A program made the translations under genes and the position numbers. DNA of 64,000 nt from assembly GCA_030323885.1 (NCBI GenBank), contig CM059186.1:169245230-169309229 (forward strand). The letters run 5' to 3'. Shown one piece after another: positions 27,729-37,765 of the stretch (the stretch's first letter is position 1; each line of letters starts with the position of its first letter). The stretch comes from Branchipolynoe longqiensis (lineage: Eukaryota; Annelida; Polychaeta; Phyllodocida; Polynoidae). The notes under the pieces are model-generated. The model saw only the letters and a program-made list of their open reading frames with translations. It did no database searches and had not been told where the DNA came from.

Positions 27729-29908
27729 ATGGCTTGTGACGGGTCTGCCGGTGCCAGCAAACGCCAGAGGAAGGCCAACTACGGTGACCATGAGATCCAA
27801 GTGCTACTGGAGGAGGTGATGCTGTGAAGGGTAATGTTGTTTTCGGCATTCAACAATAAGGTTACCCTCCAAGAAAAAAACAAGGCATGGGACACAGTTG
27901 TCAATGCAATAAATGCTTGTGGGGTTGCTAAGCGCTCCCGCTCGGAGATCAAGGAGAAGTGGAAGGCCATGAAGTCAGAGGTCCTCAACCGACAGAGAAG
28001 AGCCATGGAGACGGGAGGAGGGCCTCCGGACCAGGCACTCCCCTACGAGGAAAGCGTGCAGAAAATAATAGGTTTGGAGTCGAACCTGTACACAGGGGTG
28101 ACAGGTAAGTTTATAAATATATAAATATAATTACTTAGAATATCGTTTATAACTATTTATTGGAAGTAGCATCATCTTAGTGTAAGGTCAACACTCTTAC
28201 CTGTGAAACATAACAGGAACCGTTGTTGTTATTTAGACATCTTAACACTTTATTTCCTTTATAATCATGCTATTGTCATGGCACCACTCTTCTGCTAAAG
28301 TACCTCGTACCTGCAACAAGTAACACTTTATTTGCATTATAATCATGCTATTGTCATGGCACCACTCTCCTGTTGTTATTTGGTATTTTTAATAATCTCT
28401 TCACTCGCTACATACAATGTTTGGTAGAATCCTAATTCGCTTTACCTCTATTCCAGCTCCCTGTCCGGTCAGCTTTGCCAGTGAGTACAATGTTCATTAT
28501 CCCGGATAATAGTCATAGATGGTGTGCTATATTCTATTTCCTTTCACATGTTTTTCAAAACAATTGTTAACAACTTCGGCTGTCAGTGTATGATTCTCAG
28601 CGAAGCTTATAGACCTAAATCAATACTGTAGCGCCATAAATTTCCGTTACATTTACGAAATAGGACCATCTAGGGGCAACCGTTTTTATGCCCTCACAAC
28701 GTCCATATGCAAAACTCATAGAGCCAAAGCTGAAATTGAGCGCCATAAAATTCAATAAGTACACGAAAGCTTAGCGTTTATGGGCAACAGTTTTTATGCC
28801 CGCACATCGTACACATAAACAAAGGACTTACCCAAATGAGAACTTTTCCGCTCTAAATGTCCCTTTAATCTATGCAGTACAGACAGGGCAGTTGCTATAA
28901 ATCGCACACGTTTCTTTTTGCAGGGCCGTCTACGTTGCCTATGGTGGAAATTGGGGGGTTCGACCCTCTGCTAGATTCGCAAGAAAACACAAGCGTCACC
29001 ACGTTCACGCAGAGCCAGCCCGAGTTTGTGATGTCGACAGACACGCCCCGGGCTAGCGTGAGGCGACTCGTCACCTATCCACCACCGCCATCTCCAACAA
29101 CCCCTGAGTGTAGTTCCGGGGCCACGCCGTTTTTTTTACAAACAGGTAAATATTATACGTGCCTGCTTCTCCACCACACACACACACATACACACATACA
29201 CACAGTAACCGATGTCGCAAGACATATGTCTCCACAACCAACACTTCAATCTAAATTTAGGGAATACCTATTCTCGTGCTAACCGAGTTTGTTTTCCACT
29301 CATAGAATTTTTACAGAATACACTAATGTCATCATGGAATATGCGTTCCCCGACCTTGACATATATCGTGAATTACAAAGCACCCCAAAAGTACATTTGA
29401 GCAACAACATGAAGTAACTGTAGGGAGGTGCTTCCAGCGCGTAGTGTTTATTACTGTTGGTGAAGAAAATTGCTCTCACGTGCTAACAACATTGTATAAG
29501 AAACTGACATGAGTAAACAATAACCCAGTGACAATACATAACTACTTGATCTTTACAGGCGCCCCTTCCCCTGTCACTTGCCAGCTCGAAACTGCTGAGG
29601 TAACAGCAACCCCTCTGACAGCCAGGGAAAGGCGGTCGAGACGGCGTGGGAGGACGCAAAGAGATGCACCTAATGACAAAGAGGAGCGTGCATTGCTGGC
29701 TATGCTGGAAAGTGGAGCAACGAAGAACAAAGCTAAAACGGCTTTGCTAGAAGCCCAGTTTGAGGCACAGATGGCAGAGACGGCCCTACTGGAAGACCAG
29801 CAACGGACCCTGAGGGCACAGACAATGCTACTCCAAGCTCAATATCGCCGGGAACTTCTTGAAATAGAAAAGTTGGAGAGGGAGGTGGGGACATTGCATT
29901 ATCCCTAG
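27729..29908 (+). pseudogene. Harbinger Myb/SANT-like DNA-binding protein, 4 exons, one nonsense codon
   Basis: Exons read 27729-28104, 28457-28480 (24 nt), 28924-29145 and 29559-29908, each bounded by AG and GT (for example ACAG-GTAAGT) and all junctions in phase 1. Exon 1 has the trihelix-like domain: ANYGDHEIQVLLEEV, LFSAFNNKVTLQEKNKAWD, NACGVAKRSRSEIKEKWK. The last exon is a charged coiled coil (ALLEAQFEAQMAETALLEDQ) ending at TAG. Family members bind the transposon ends and carry the transposase into the nucleus. Codon 33 is TGA (27825-27827) inside the first helix region; the same frame continues cleanly after it, so a single substitution explains the loss. A start downstream at 27834 would drop the first helix. 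Confidence 0.75.
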
Positions 29909-30003
29909 TACAAAATAAAAGAAGCGCAAAATAAAACAGTCACCCTCATTGTATCCCTGTTTTGTCTATTTCATTTCTACCTACTTTTCGCTGCATGACA
30001 CTA

Positions 30004-32078
30004 TTAGAAGTAGTTATCAACCATTCTCTGGCGGGCAGCTTTCCCAACCTGAGAGCGAACCCGCTCAGACTGTCGATAATTGTGAGGGCGGTTATCGTAT
30101 GCTTCGTTTGCTGCATCCCTGTGTGCCTCATCTTCATTCTCAGACTCCGAATCGGACGGGTCATCCAGGTTGAGCTGTCGTGCTTTGTTGTGGAGGATGA
30201 TGCACACACTGATGACGTTGCATGCTTTAACTGGGTCCAAGCGGAGTCGACGCAGACAGTGCCAGCGTCTTTTTAGGAGTCCTATGGACCGTTCAACAAG
30301 AGACCTAGCTGCTTTGTGATGATTATTGTAGGCCCTCTGACTTGGTGAGTTAGGATTCAGGAAAGGGGTGAAGAGCCAATCGCGCAGCATGTAGCCACTA
30401 TCCCCAAGCAGCAGGCCGTCGACAGGTTTCTGGTTGCTCTCGAATGCATCGAAAAGATATGACTCCCGTAGAATGCGCGCATCGTGGACGCTGCCTGGCC
30501 ACTTTACGATACAATCGATGAAGACTAGGTCCGCATCACAAATCACCTGCCAAAAAAAAGGGAAAGGTCCATGAAATAAAGTCTACAGAACTGATTGAAA
30601 TAAAGTATACACAACGGATTACAGGATAATATCAGATGATTAGTCGTGATATAATAAATATATAATGTGACCATGGCTATAATTTACCATGGCTAAGAGC
30701 AAATATTCTCTCCTGTACTGAAGAGAAAAATGTATTAGCCCTACATTTTATGAAAACCATAGAAACCGTTCGTAGCTAATACAAAAGAACAATTGTCACA
30801 TGATGGTGAATGGCCTTAATTATACAGCACAGTGCTGATGACAACGCTACTTAAAATAGGGAGTAGGGAGTATGAAAAAAATTAATGTAGAGTCAAAAGT
30901 ACCTGGACATTGAGCGAGTGATAATGTTTCCGGTTAACAAATTCGTGCTCGTACTCGGAGGGGGCCTGTATGCGGATCTGAGTGCCGTCGATGCATCCGA
31001 AGACATTCGGGAAGCCATACGTGTTGAAGATTTTCCCCTTCGAGCGGTCAGCAGCCTCCGGAGTCGGAAGCTGGACACTTTGGGGGAGTTGACGGAGGAG
31101 GGCTTCCGTCACTCGTGGAATAGTCCGCGAGACGGTGGACTGATCCACGCCAATCAACTCCCCACAGACATCCTGGAAGCTGGAACTCGCGTAGAACCGC
31201 AGGGCGATCATCACCTAGTAGAAATGTGGACAATATTAGCAAATAATACCAATCGGATTACATTGACACAAAAGGAAAATGTTTCACCATTTCACATTTC
31301 AACATTTCAACGTGCCCTCCGAAGACATAAATGACATAGTAGTGGCTTTAGGTGTACTAAGAACAATCATATCCATGACAAGCGGAAATACCAAAGTACA
31401 CAAATAGATAACTAAGGTGTGCATTGAATGTGATGTGTTTATAACAGGTTTAACAATGTCACACTTCTCTCTATTATTAAGTGCGTTAGAAAATAATTTA
31501 CGTGGGGCCTACCACCACGAAAGGACTAGTATGGATATGGATGGACACTCATTTTTTAAATACATGTACCCTACTAGATAACAGTTTTCCTAGTTAATCA
31601 CACATAACACACTGTGTGGTGCACACGCATAACACATTATATTTCAGCACTTTGACTTAACCGAGTGACAGCCGACGAGGGTTCGATTTGTAAAATTCCT
31701 CGTTTATTTACATGTTATTTACGTGTTATATTCACCCCAAAATAATTATGCCTACATCTGCTGGCATTCTGCGGTCATCAAAGAGGCGTTACGACAAAAT
31801 CAAACTAACAGACTAACTGAGTATATCAATTGTGAGCAAAATAAAACCGCATTTCTCCCTACCTGCAACAGTGGTGGAACAGCTCCACTTCGGTTTGCCA
31901 GCTCGATTTGGTCTCTAACGGAATCGGTGATCGCCAATATGTGGTGCCGTCGGAATCGGAATTTCTTGAAGAGCTCTACATCATCAAACTTTTCGAATGG
32001 ATGCGTTCGATCCCGCAAAATGCGATTCCGGTGCAAATCACGCCTTGCTCTGTACCGCCAATATATAAACAAATCCAT
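30004..32078 (-). CDS. PIF/Harbinger DDE transposase (HARBI1-like), 3 exons
   Basis: On the minus strand exon 1 is 32078-31863 (ATG, MDLFIYWRYRARRD, then HPFEKFDDVELFKKFRF), exon 2 31214-30903 and exon 3 30546-30004. Donors TTGCAG-GTAGGG and GTCCAG-GTACTT and acceptors TTTCTACTAG and TTTTTTTTGGCAG are clear, and both introns are phase 0. The joined frame is 356 residues, the usual length for this family. The DDE triad is visible: D in FGCIDGTQIR (exon 2), D in LLLGDSGYML and E in ARSLVERSIGLLKRRW (exon 3). The helix-turn-helix GVDQSTVSRTIPRVTEA is in exon 2. It would excise and reinsert the element and related MITEs at CTG/TWA-type triplets. No lesion was found. Its stop lies 95 bp from the stop of the Myb gene. 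Confidence 0.85.
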
Positions 32079-32247
32079 CCTAACACCACTCGTAAACGTG
32101 CTGTGAAACGGGGTTAGTGTAATCGACCTTAAACGCGCGGTATTAGCGTAACACCGCCTCCCGCATACACCCTTTTCGGCGCTAAACCAGAAATCCCGTC
32201 TAAACGCGTTTTGGCTCGGTAACACCGACTCCTGCATATGGCCCCTG

Positions 32248-32966
32248 GGGCCGTATGTAGGAGTCAGTGTTAGCGAGGCAAAACGGTGTTTGGCGGGAAT
32301 TCCGGTTTAGCGGCGAAAAATGGTATGCACAAGTCAGTGTTAGCCCTAACACCAAACGCTTAACCAGTGTTACATTACCCCTACAAAATATTAGGTTTAC
32401 CGAGTTTATTAGGCCCAAATCTATTCAATGCTGTCATATTTAACAGAATTACATACGCAATAAGTGAAATGTTATCAATTTAACCCTAAATTCGAAGCAT
32501 TATTAAGGCTACCGCCGCATTGGCGGCGATATTAATAGTTATATTTTCGAATTGACGAATGTAAAGTAAACACATCGCCGCCGCCGCATGGACGTCGCTT
32601 TCCATACTGGCAGCGGCCGCGGTTTGTTTACTTTACGTTCGTCGATTCGAAAATATAACTAGCAATATCGCCGCCAATGCGGCGGTAGCCTTAATAACGC
32701 TTCGAATTTAGGGTTAAATTGATAAAATTTCACTTATTGCGTATGTAATTGTGTTAAATATGATCGCATTCAATAGATTTGAGCCTAATATATGGCTACA
32801 AACACAGAGGGATTTCCCAAATCTATAAATAAATTCACATTTAGCTATAATGAAAGTGTTACGCGCTCCTGCATACGACTTGACACAGTTCCCGATGTCG
32901 GTGATAGCTAAACGGTAACAGGCTCTAACACCAAAACCCGCTAACACTGACTCCTGCATACGGGCC
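32248..32966. mobile_element. Palindromic Harbinger MITE (H2)
   Basis: Same family as H1 (GGGCCGTATGTAGGAGTCAG left, CTGACTCCTGCATACGGGCC right). CTG flanks both ends and is all that separates it from the autonomous element on its left and H3 on its right. Confidence 0.8.
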
Positions 32967-32969
32967 CTG

Positions 32970-33703
32970 GGGCCAAATGTATGAGCCACAATTTATCGGC
33001 TGCGGAGTTAAGGGCGGCCGGCGGGTTATCTATTGTCGGTGTTAATATATGTGTCATAGGGGATGTATCAGTCCAAAGCGCGCGTGGGTTAGCTAACGTT
33101 TCAGTTATTTATAGATTTGGGAAATCCCTCTGCGTTTGTAGCCATATATTAGGCTCAAATATATTAAATGCGACCATATTTAACAGAATTACATACTCAA
33201 ATCGTGAAATTTCATTAAATTAACCCTAAATTCGAAGCGTTATTAAGGCTATTGCCGCATTGGCGGCGATATTAATAGTTATATTTTCGAATCGACGAAC
33301 GTACAGTAAACAAACCGTCACCACTGCCAGTATGGAAAGCGACGTCGATGCGGCGGCGGCGATTTGTGTACTTTACGTTCGTCGATTTGAAAATATAAAT
33401 ATCAATATCACCGCCAATGCAGCAGTAGCCTTAATAACGCTTCGAATTTAGGGTTAATTTAATGAAATTTCACGATTTGAGTATGTAATTCTGTTAAATA
33501 TGGTCGCATTGAATAGATTTGGCCCGAGTTGGTGGCTAACCCGGACGTTAACCCAGGCTCAAGTTGGAGTTAGTGAAGACGACGTTAACCCTCGAGGAGT
33601 TTGCCTAACCCGGGCACATACATTTACACTTTGGGCCGCTAACCCGGGAAATCCGCACGACGCGTGGGTTACGAGCCCTAACCCGGACTCTTACATTTGG
33701 CCC
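32970..33703. mobile_element. Harbinger MITE of a second type (H3)
   Basis: Termini are GGGCCAAATGTATGAGCC and, inverted, GGCTCTTACATTTGGCCC-like sequence, different from H1/H2/H4. The palindromic core (33115-33530) is the same family as in H1, so ends and core have been exchanged. CTG flanks at 32967-32969 and 33704-33706. Confidence 0.75.
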
Positions 33704-33715
33704 CTGTTATCCCTG

Positions 33716-34437
33716 GGGCCGTATGCAGAAGTCAGTGTTAGAGAGAGAAACGGTGTTTGGCGGGAATTCTGGTTTAGCAGTGAAAAATGGTATGCATGAG
33801 TCAGTGTTAGGCCTAACACCAAAGGCTTAACCGGTGTTACCTTACCCCTAAAATATATTAGGTTTAGTGAGTTTATTAGGCCCAAATCTATTCAATGCTG
33901 TCATATATAACAGAATTTACATACGCAATAAGTGAAATTTTATCAATTTAACCCTAAATTCGAAGCGTTATTAAGGCTACCGCCGCATTGGCAGCGATAT
34001 TAATAGTTATATTTTTGAATCGACGAACGTAAAGTAAACAAATCGCCGCCACTGCCGCATCGACGTCGCTTTCCATATTGGTGGTGGCGGCGGTTTGTTT
34101 ACCCTACGCTTGTCGATTCGAAAATATAACCATTAATATCACCACCAATGCGGTGGTAGCCTTAATAACGCTTCGAATTTAGGGTTAATTTGAATAAATT
34201 TCACTTATTGTGTATCTAATTCTGTTAAATATGGTCGCATTGAATAGATTTAAGCCTAATATATGGGTACAGACGCAGAGGGATTTCCCAAATCTATAAA
34301 TATATTCACGTTTAGCTATAATGAAAGTGTTACGCGCTCCTGCATACGACTTGACACAGTTCCCGATGTCGGTGATAGCTGAAGGGTAACAGGCTTTAAC
34401 ACCAAATCCCGCTAACACTGACTCCTGCATACGGGCC
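33716..34437. mobile_element. Palindromic Harbinger MITE (H4)
   Basis: GGGCCGTATGCAGAAGTCAG to CTGACTCCTGCATACGGGCC, with CTG on the left and TTG on the right. The palindromic core is present with scattered substitutions. Confidence 0.8.
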
Positions 34438-34499
34438 TTGAAGGCCATTAGAGGTCAGTGTAGTTCCCGCTTCCACCGTGTGGTGGTGAGGCTCATGTC

Positions 34500-34660
34500 T
34501 GGACTACTACTACACTATATTGATCATTATATCCTCTACTTTACTTTAGTGTGAAGTCACTTTTATTTTAGATGGCCAACTTTGGGGATCTTTGAAGTGC
34601 AAATATGCCAAATTAAATTCGGTGTGCACATTAAAATTCTGACGTGACAGGCTTCAGCAG
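34500..34660. repeat. Interspersed repeat X, copy 1 (interrupted)
   Basis: Contains CTTTACTTTAG, GAAGTCACTTTTATTTTA and GTGCAAATATGCCAAATTAA. It resumes at 35378 after an inserted SINE and MITE. Other copies lie at 36318-36560 and 45125-45300. Unclassified and non-coding. Confidence 0.6.
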
Positions 34661-34662
34661 TT

Positions 34663-34985
34663 TGTTGTTGTTGTTTGTTGTTGTTTTACATCCTAGCAAC
34701 ATCTAAGGTCATATCAGGACGGGTACCGACTGGTGACAGTGCAAACTCATGGTGATTTTATAGTGCTGTCCCACTGGGAAACCAGGCCGCCGGCACCATG
34801 ACCTCACATTATCCTGACACTGAGCACACCAGTCCTTGCCCTGTCCTAATAATGCCGAGCACCTGGCTAGGAAGTGACAAGTATCAATTTTAAAGTCATT
34901 GGTTTGACTGGACCAGGGTTCAAACCCACGACCCCACGATCTACCGAGACGGACGCTCTAACTCATTCGGCCATCCCGTCTGGTC
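34663..34985 (-). mobile_element. tRNA-derived SINE, family S (copy 4)
   Basis: Full-length minus-strand copy: head with GGCCGAATGAGTTAGAGCG and GGGTTTGAACCCTGG, body GTCAAACCAATGACTTTAAA, and 3' end GATGTTGCTAGGATGTAAAA plus an AACAACA tail. GGCTTCAGCAG at 34652-34662 recurs at 35368-35378 and looks like its target duplication. Confidence 0.8.
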
Positions 34986-34987
34986 CG

Positions 34988-35367
34988 GTGTCGCAGTTTC
35001 AGTTCTCCGCCAGTTTCAGTTCTCCACATCGCTTCTGCGCATGTGTAAAAATCGAACAGCATCGTCTGCGCATGGGTCAACATCGAGCCAGATTCAAACC
35101 GTCTCCGATCGCCGCAAATCGCTGCACTCATACTGTCACTATAGTGTCAGTGTCACTAACCTTATAAATTTAATATAATCTTTTCGGTAAACATGGTTTC
35201 TATATGTTTACCAAGCGATTTGTTTCTAGGTGGTGTGGTTTTAGAGATGTTTCACTTTTTCTGTATGAAGATTGCTCACGACCATTGACAATGCCTTGAC
35301 GATGCTGTTCGATTTTGATACATGCGCAGAAGCGATGCTGAGAACTGAAACTGGTGGAGAACTGAAA
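34988..35367. mobile_element. Inverted-repeat element (~380 bp) beside SINE copy 4
   Basis: TGTCGCAGTTTCAGTTCTCC at the left is matched inverted at the right (GGAGAACTGAAACCGCGACA). The terminal repeats run about 75 bp and include CATCGCTTCTGCGCATGT. Non-coding, MITE-like. Confidence 0.7.
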
Positions 35368-35484
35368 CCGCGACAGCGGCTTCAGCAGTAAGGGGTTCTA
35401 TTAAGTTGGTGTTATCCCCTTCTGTGCAGTAACACATGCTCGGTGAGGGCGGCGTTACCGAAGTTTGTTTTGAGTTACTATTGT

Positions 35485-36315
35485 CGTGGGGGTGATGAAA
35501 ATGGGAAATACTGCGCCTAGAGCGGGACTCGAACCCACATCTCTTTGCATTCCGGGCCAGTGTGCTAACCATTACACCACCTAGGCACCCTGATATCAAT
35601 ACACTCCCCACGCCTACCTGTCTATGTGGTTACTTGCCTGAGAGGTCAGTGCAGACCACTACACTCGTCCCCCTGGAATTGTAAGTCTTGTAATGCTTAC
35701 AATTACATACATACAGGCAATGCACTAACACATACATACACAGGGTAGTTTCAACAACCATACAGCGCAAAGCTTGTACAGGATCCTGGTCACGGCACCA
35801 GTGTCGTGGGGGTGATGAAAATGGGAAATATTGCGCCTAGAGCGGGACTCGAACCCACATCTCTTTGCATTCCGGGCCATTCCGGGCCAGTGTGCTAACC
35901 ATTACACCACCTAGGCTCCCTGATATCAATACACTCCCCACGCCTACCTGTCTATGTGGTTACTTGCCTGAGAGGTCAGTGCAGACCACGACACTCGTCC
36001 CCCTGGAATTGTAAGTCTTGTAATGCTTACAATTACATACATACAGGCAATGCACTAACACATACATACACAGGGTAGGTTCAACAACCATACAGCGCAA
36101 AGCTTGTACAGGATCCTGATCACGGCAACCAGTGTCGTGGGGTGATGAAAATGGGAAATACTGCGCCTAGAGCGGGACTCGAACCCACATCTCTTTGCAT
36201 TCCGGGCCAGTGTGCTAACCATTACACCACCTAGGCTCCCTGATATCAATACACTCCCCACGCCTACCTGTCTATGTGGTTACTTGCCTGAGAGGTCAGT
36301 GCAGACCACTACACT
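35485..36315 (-). repeat. Tandem array of a tRNA-Gln-like SINE (2.5 units)
   Basis: Units begin near 35485, 35803 and 36135 (about 320-330 bp each; the last is partial). Each holds, on the minus strand, GGTGGTGTAATGGTTAGCAC (A box) and GTGGGTTCGAGTCCCGC (B box), a head resembling tRNA-Gln, followed by GCGCAGTATTTCCCATTTTC. Unit 2 has an extra copy of CATTCCGGGC. Tandem arrangement of a SINE with its flank suggests unequal exchange or rolling-circle duplication. Confidence 0.7.
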
Positions 36316-36317
36316 AT

Positions 36318-36560
36318 CATTATTCTGGGATAAATTTATTAAATTGATTATTATAATCTACTTGACTTTAGTTTGAGGTAACGTTTATTTTGAATCGCTA
36401 ACTTTAGAGATATGTGAAGTGCAAACATGCTAAATTAAGCATGCCAAAAGTCTGAAACCAAAGGCTTATGCAGTAACCGTTTTGATTAAATTGACTCAGT
36501 GTGCCCTTCTATGTAGCAACACATTCTTAGTAAGTGCATCAGTATCGAAGTTTGATATGT
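36318..36560. repeat. Interspersed repeat X, copy 2
   Basis: Matches copy 1 through CTTGACTTTAGTTTGAGGTA, GTGCAAACATGCTAAATTAA, AGTCTGAAACCAAAGGCTT and GCCCTTCTATG.AGCAACACAT, and is not interrupted. Confidence 0.55.
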
Positions 36561-36565
36561 GCAAT

Positions 36566-37765
36566 TCTTTTTATTTTTTTTATTGAGGCTGTATTTATAC
36601 TGTCCATAGCATGTAAGCCCGGGTAACCAGGCTTGTTTTCAATGCTGGCCAGCTGTAGTGTTGGTGTTGTCTTACCAAGCAGTAGCTGCTGATAAGTTAT
36701 TTGATTGTCTGCATTTCAGTAGCAGATAGATCTGTTGGTACGTTTAGTAGCCTATGTTAGTTTTGTTGGGGCCCTCTTGGCATTGAATTTTTGTCCTATT
36801 CTTATTACTATGTTAGTTGTTTTCTTAGGGTTCTATATTAGTGTTTTGGGGTTTTCTTGGGAAAAGTTTTCCGCCTTTTTCTACTTAATTCTATACTAGC
36901 CTATTTTATTTACATGTCCATAGGCCTGTACGTAATAGGTGGTTGAGTTATGTTTGTTTGAATTTCATTTGATTTATATTGTAGTTGGATATGTTATCTC
37001 GCTTTTATATTTCCGGTTATCCCGCCCTGGGCTGTCCAGTTGGTGGGCCGTGACATATCACCTGCCCCTTGGGGTGCAGTTCAGTTGGGGTTCCCAGTTT
37101 TTATTTTGCACAGATATTTTTTGTATGTTTTTAGGTCAGGGATTTGTCTTTCTTTCACCGTTTGCGCAGTCCATGCCTTGGCGGCCATTTCCAGTGTGCT
37201 CCTTTCATGGGCTTTGATCTGGCTTCTGGTCTGTCTTAGTAGTGGTGCCTGGTTGCTCTGGTGGTCCCTTAGTGGTTGGGTTAGACGCTTAATGTCTTGG
37301 CTATATCCATATGCAAATGTTTTTAGGTGGATTATCCTTCTGTTTTCTAGTAGCTTTACTTTAGTTCTTTTGTGTAGGTCATAAGTGGGGTGTAGTTTGT
37401 CTACTTTCAGGCAGATTTTCAGGGCCCTATTTTGTAGTATCTGCAATTTTTTAAGTATCTCTTTTTTAGCACCCATGTAGATTACATCCCCATAGTCAAA
37501 GTAGGGGAGTACCATGCCTTTGAAGATTTGTATTGACATATCTTGTGTCATATAGTTTCTTAGTTTATCAAATAGCCATAGTTTGTCATTTACTTTTTGT
37601 ATGATTTTAGTTACACACAGATTGTAGTTTAGCTGACTATCTACTTCTAGGCCTAGGTATTTGTAGTGATTTACACTTTCCAGTGTTTGGTTTCCTAGTG
37701 TGCATTGTAGGTTTCTTCCTGTGATAACATCTAGATGCATGTTTTGCCTTCGATGCTTCATCGGA
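36566..37765 (-). mobile_element. 5'-truncated Jockey-group LINE (copy A)
   Basis: The 3' UTR (36566-37080) matches that of copy B at 40557-40960 (TTGAGGCTGTATTTATACTG, CAGGCTTGTTTTCAATGCTGG) and ends in a T run, the minus-strand poly(A). The coding part is the C-terminus of the polymerase. The 5' break abuts the 66-bp tandem array. Confidence 0.8.
37081..37765 (-). pseudogene. LINE polymerase C-terminus (copy A)
   Basis: About 225 codons are open: HYKYLGLEVDSQLNYNL, MVLPYFDYGDVIYMGAKK, LQILQNRALKICLKVDKLHP, YDLHKRTKVKLLENRR and ERSTLEMAAKAWTAQTVKER to the stop. These follow the RT palm in Jockey/CR1-group LINEs. The catalytic domain and endonuclease are absent. The frame continues upstream into the tandem array, which is an accident of fusion. 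Confidence 0.75.

Larger units (their letters stand above)
26927..32244. mobile_element. Autonomous-type PIF/Harbinger DNA transposon
   Basis: Left end GGGCCATATGCAGGA and right end TCCTGCATATGGCCC are inverted repeats. The right flank is CTG and the left flank CAG, so the 3-bp duplication is off by one base or mutated. Subterminal CGGTGTTA and AGCTAAAC motifs recur near both ends. The 5.3 kb contain two convergent, spliced genes, a Myb/SANT-like protein (plus strand) and a DDE transposase (minus strand), the two-gene set of this superfamily. Introns and domains are readable throughout. The Myb gene has one nonsense codon, so the copy is probably not self-sufficient. Confidence 0.85.

Noticed and set aside
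35500..35590. Functional tRNA gene (Gln-like)
   Set aside because: A and B boxes are good but the anticodon stem is imperfect, and the sequence repeats with a SINE body; a SINE head fits better.
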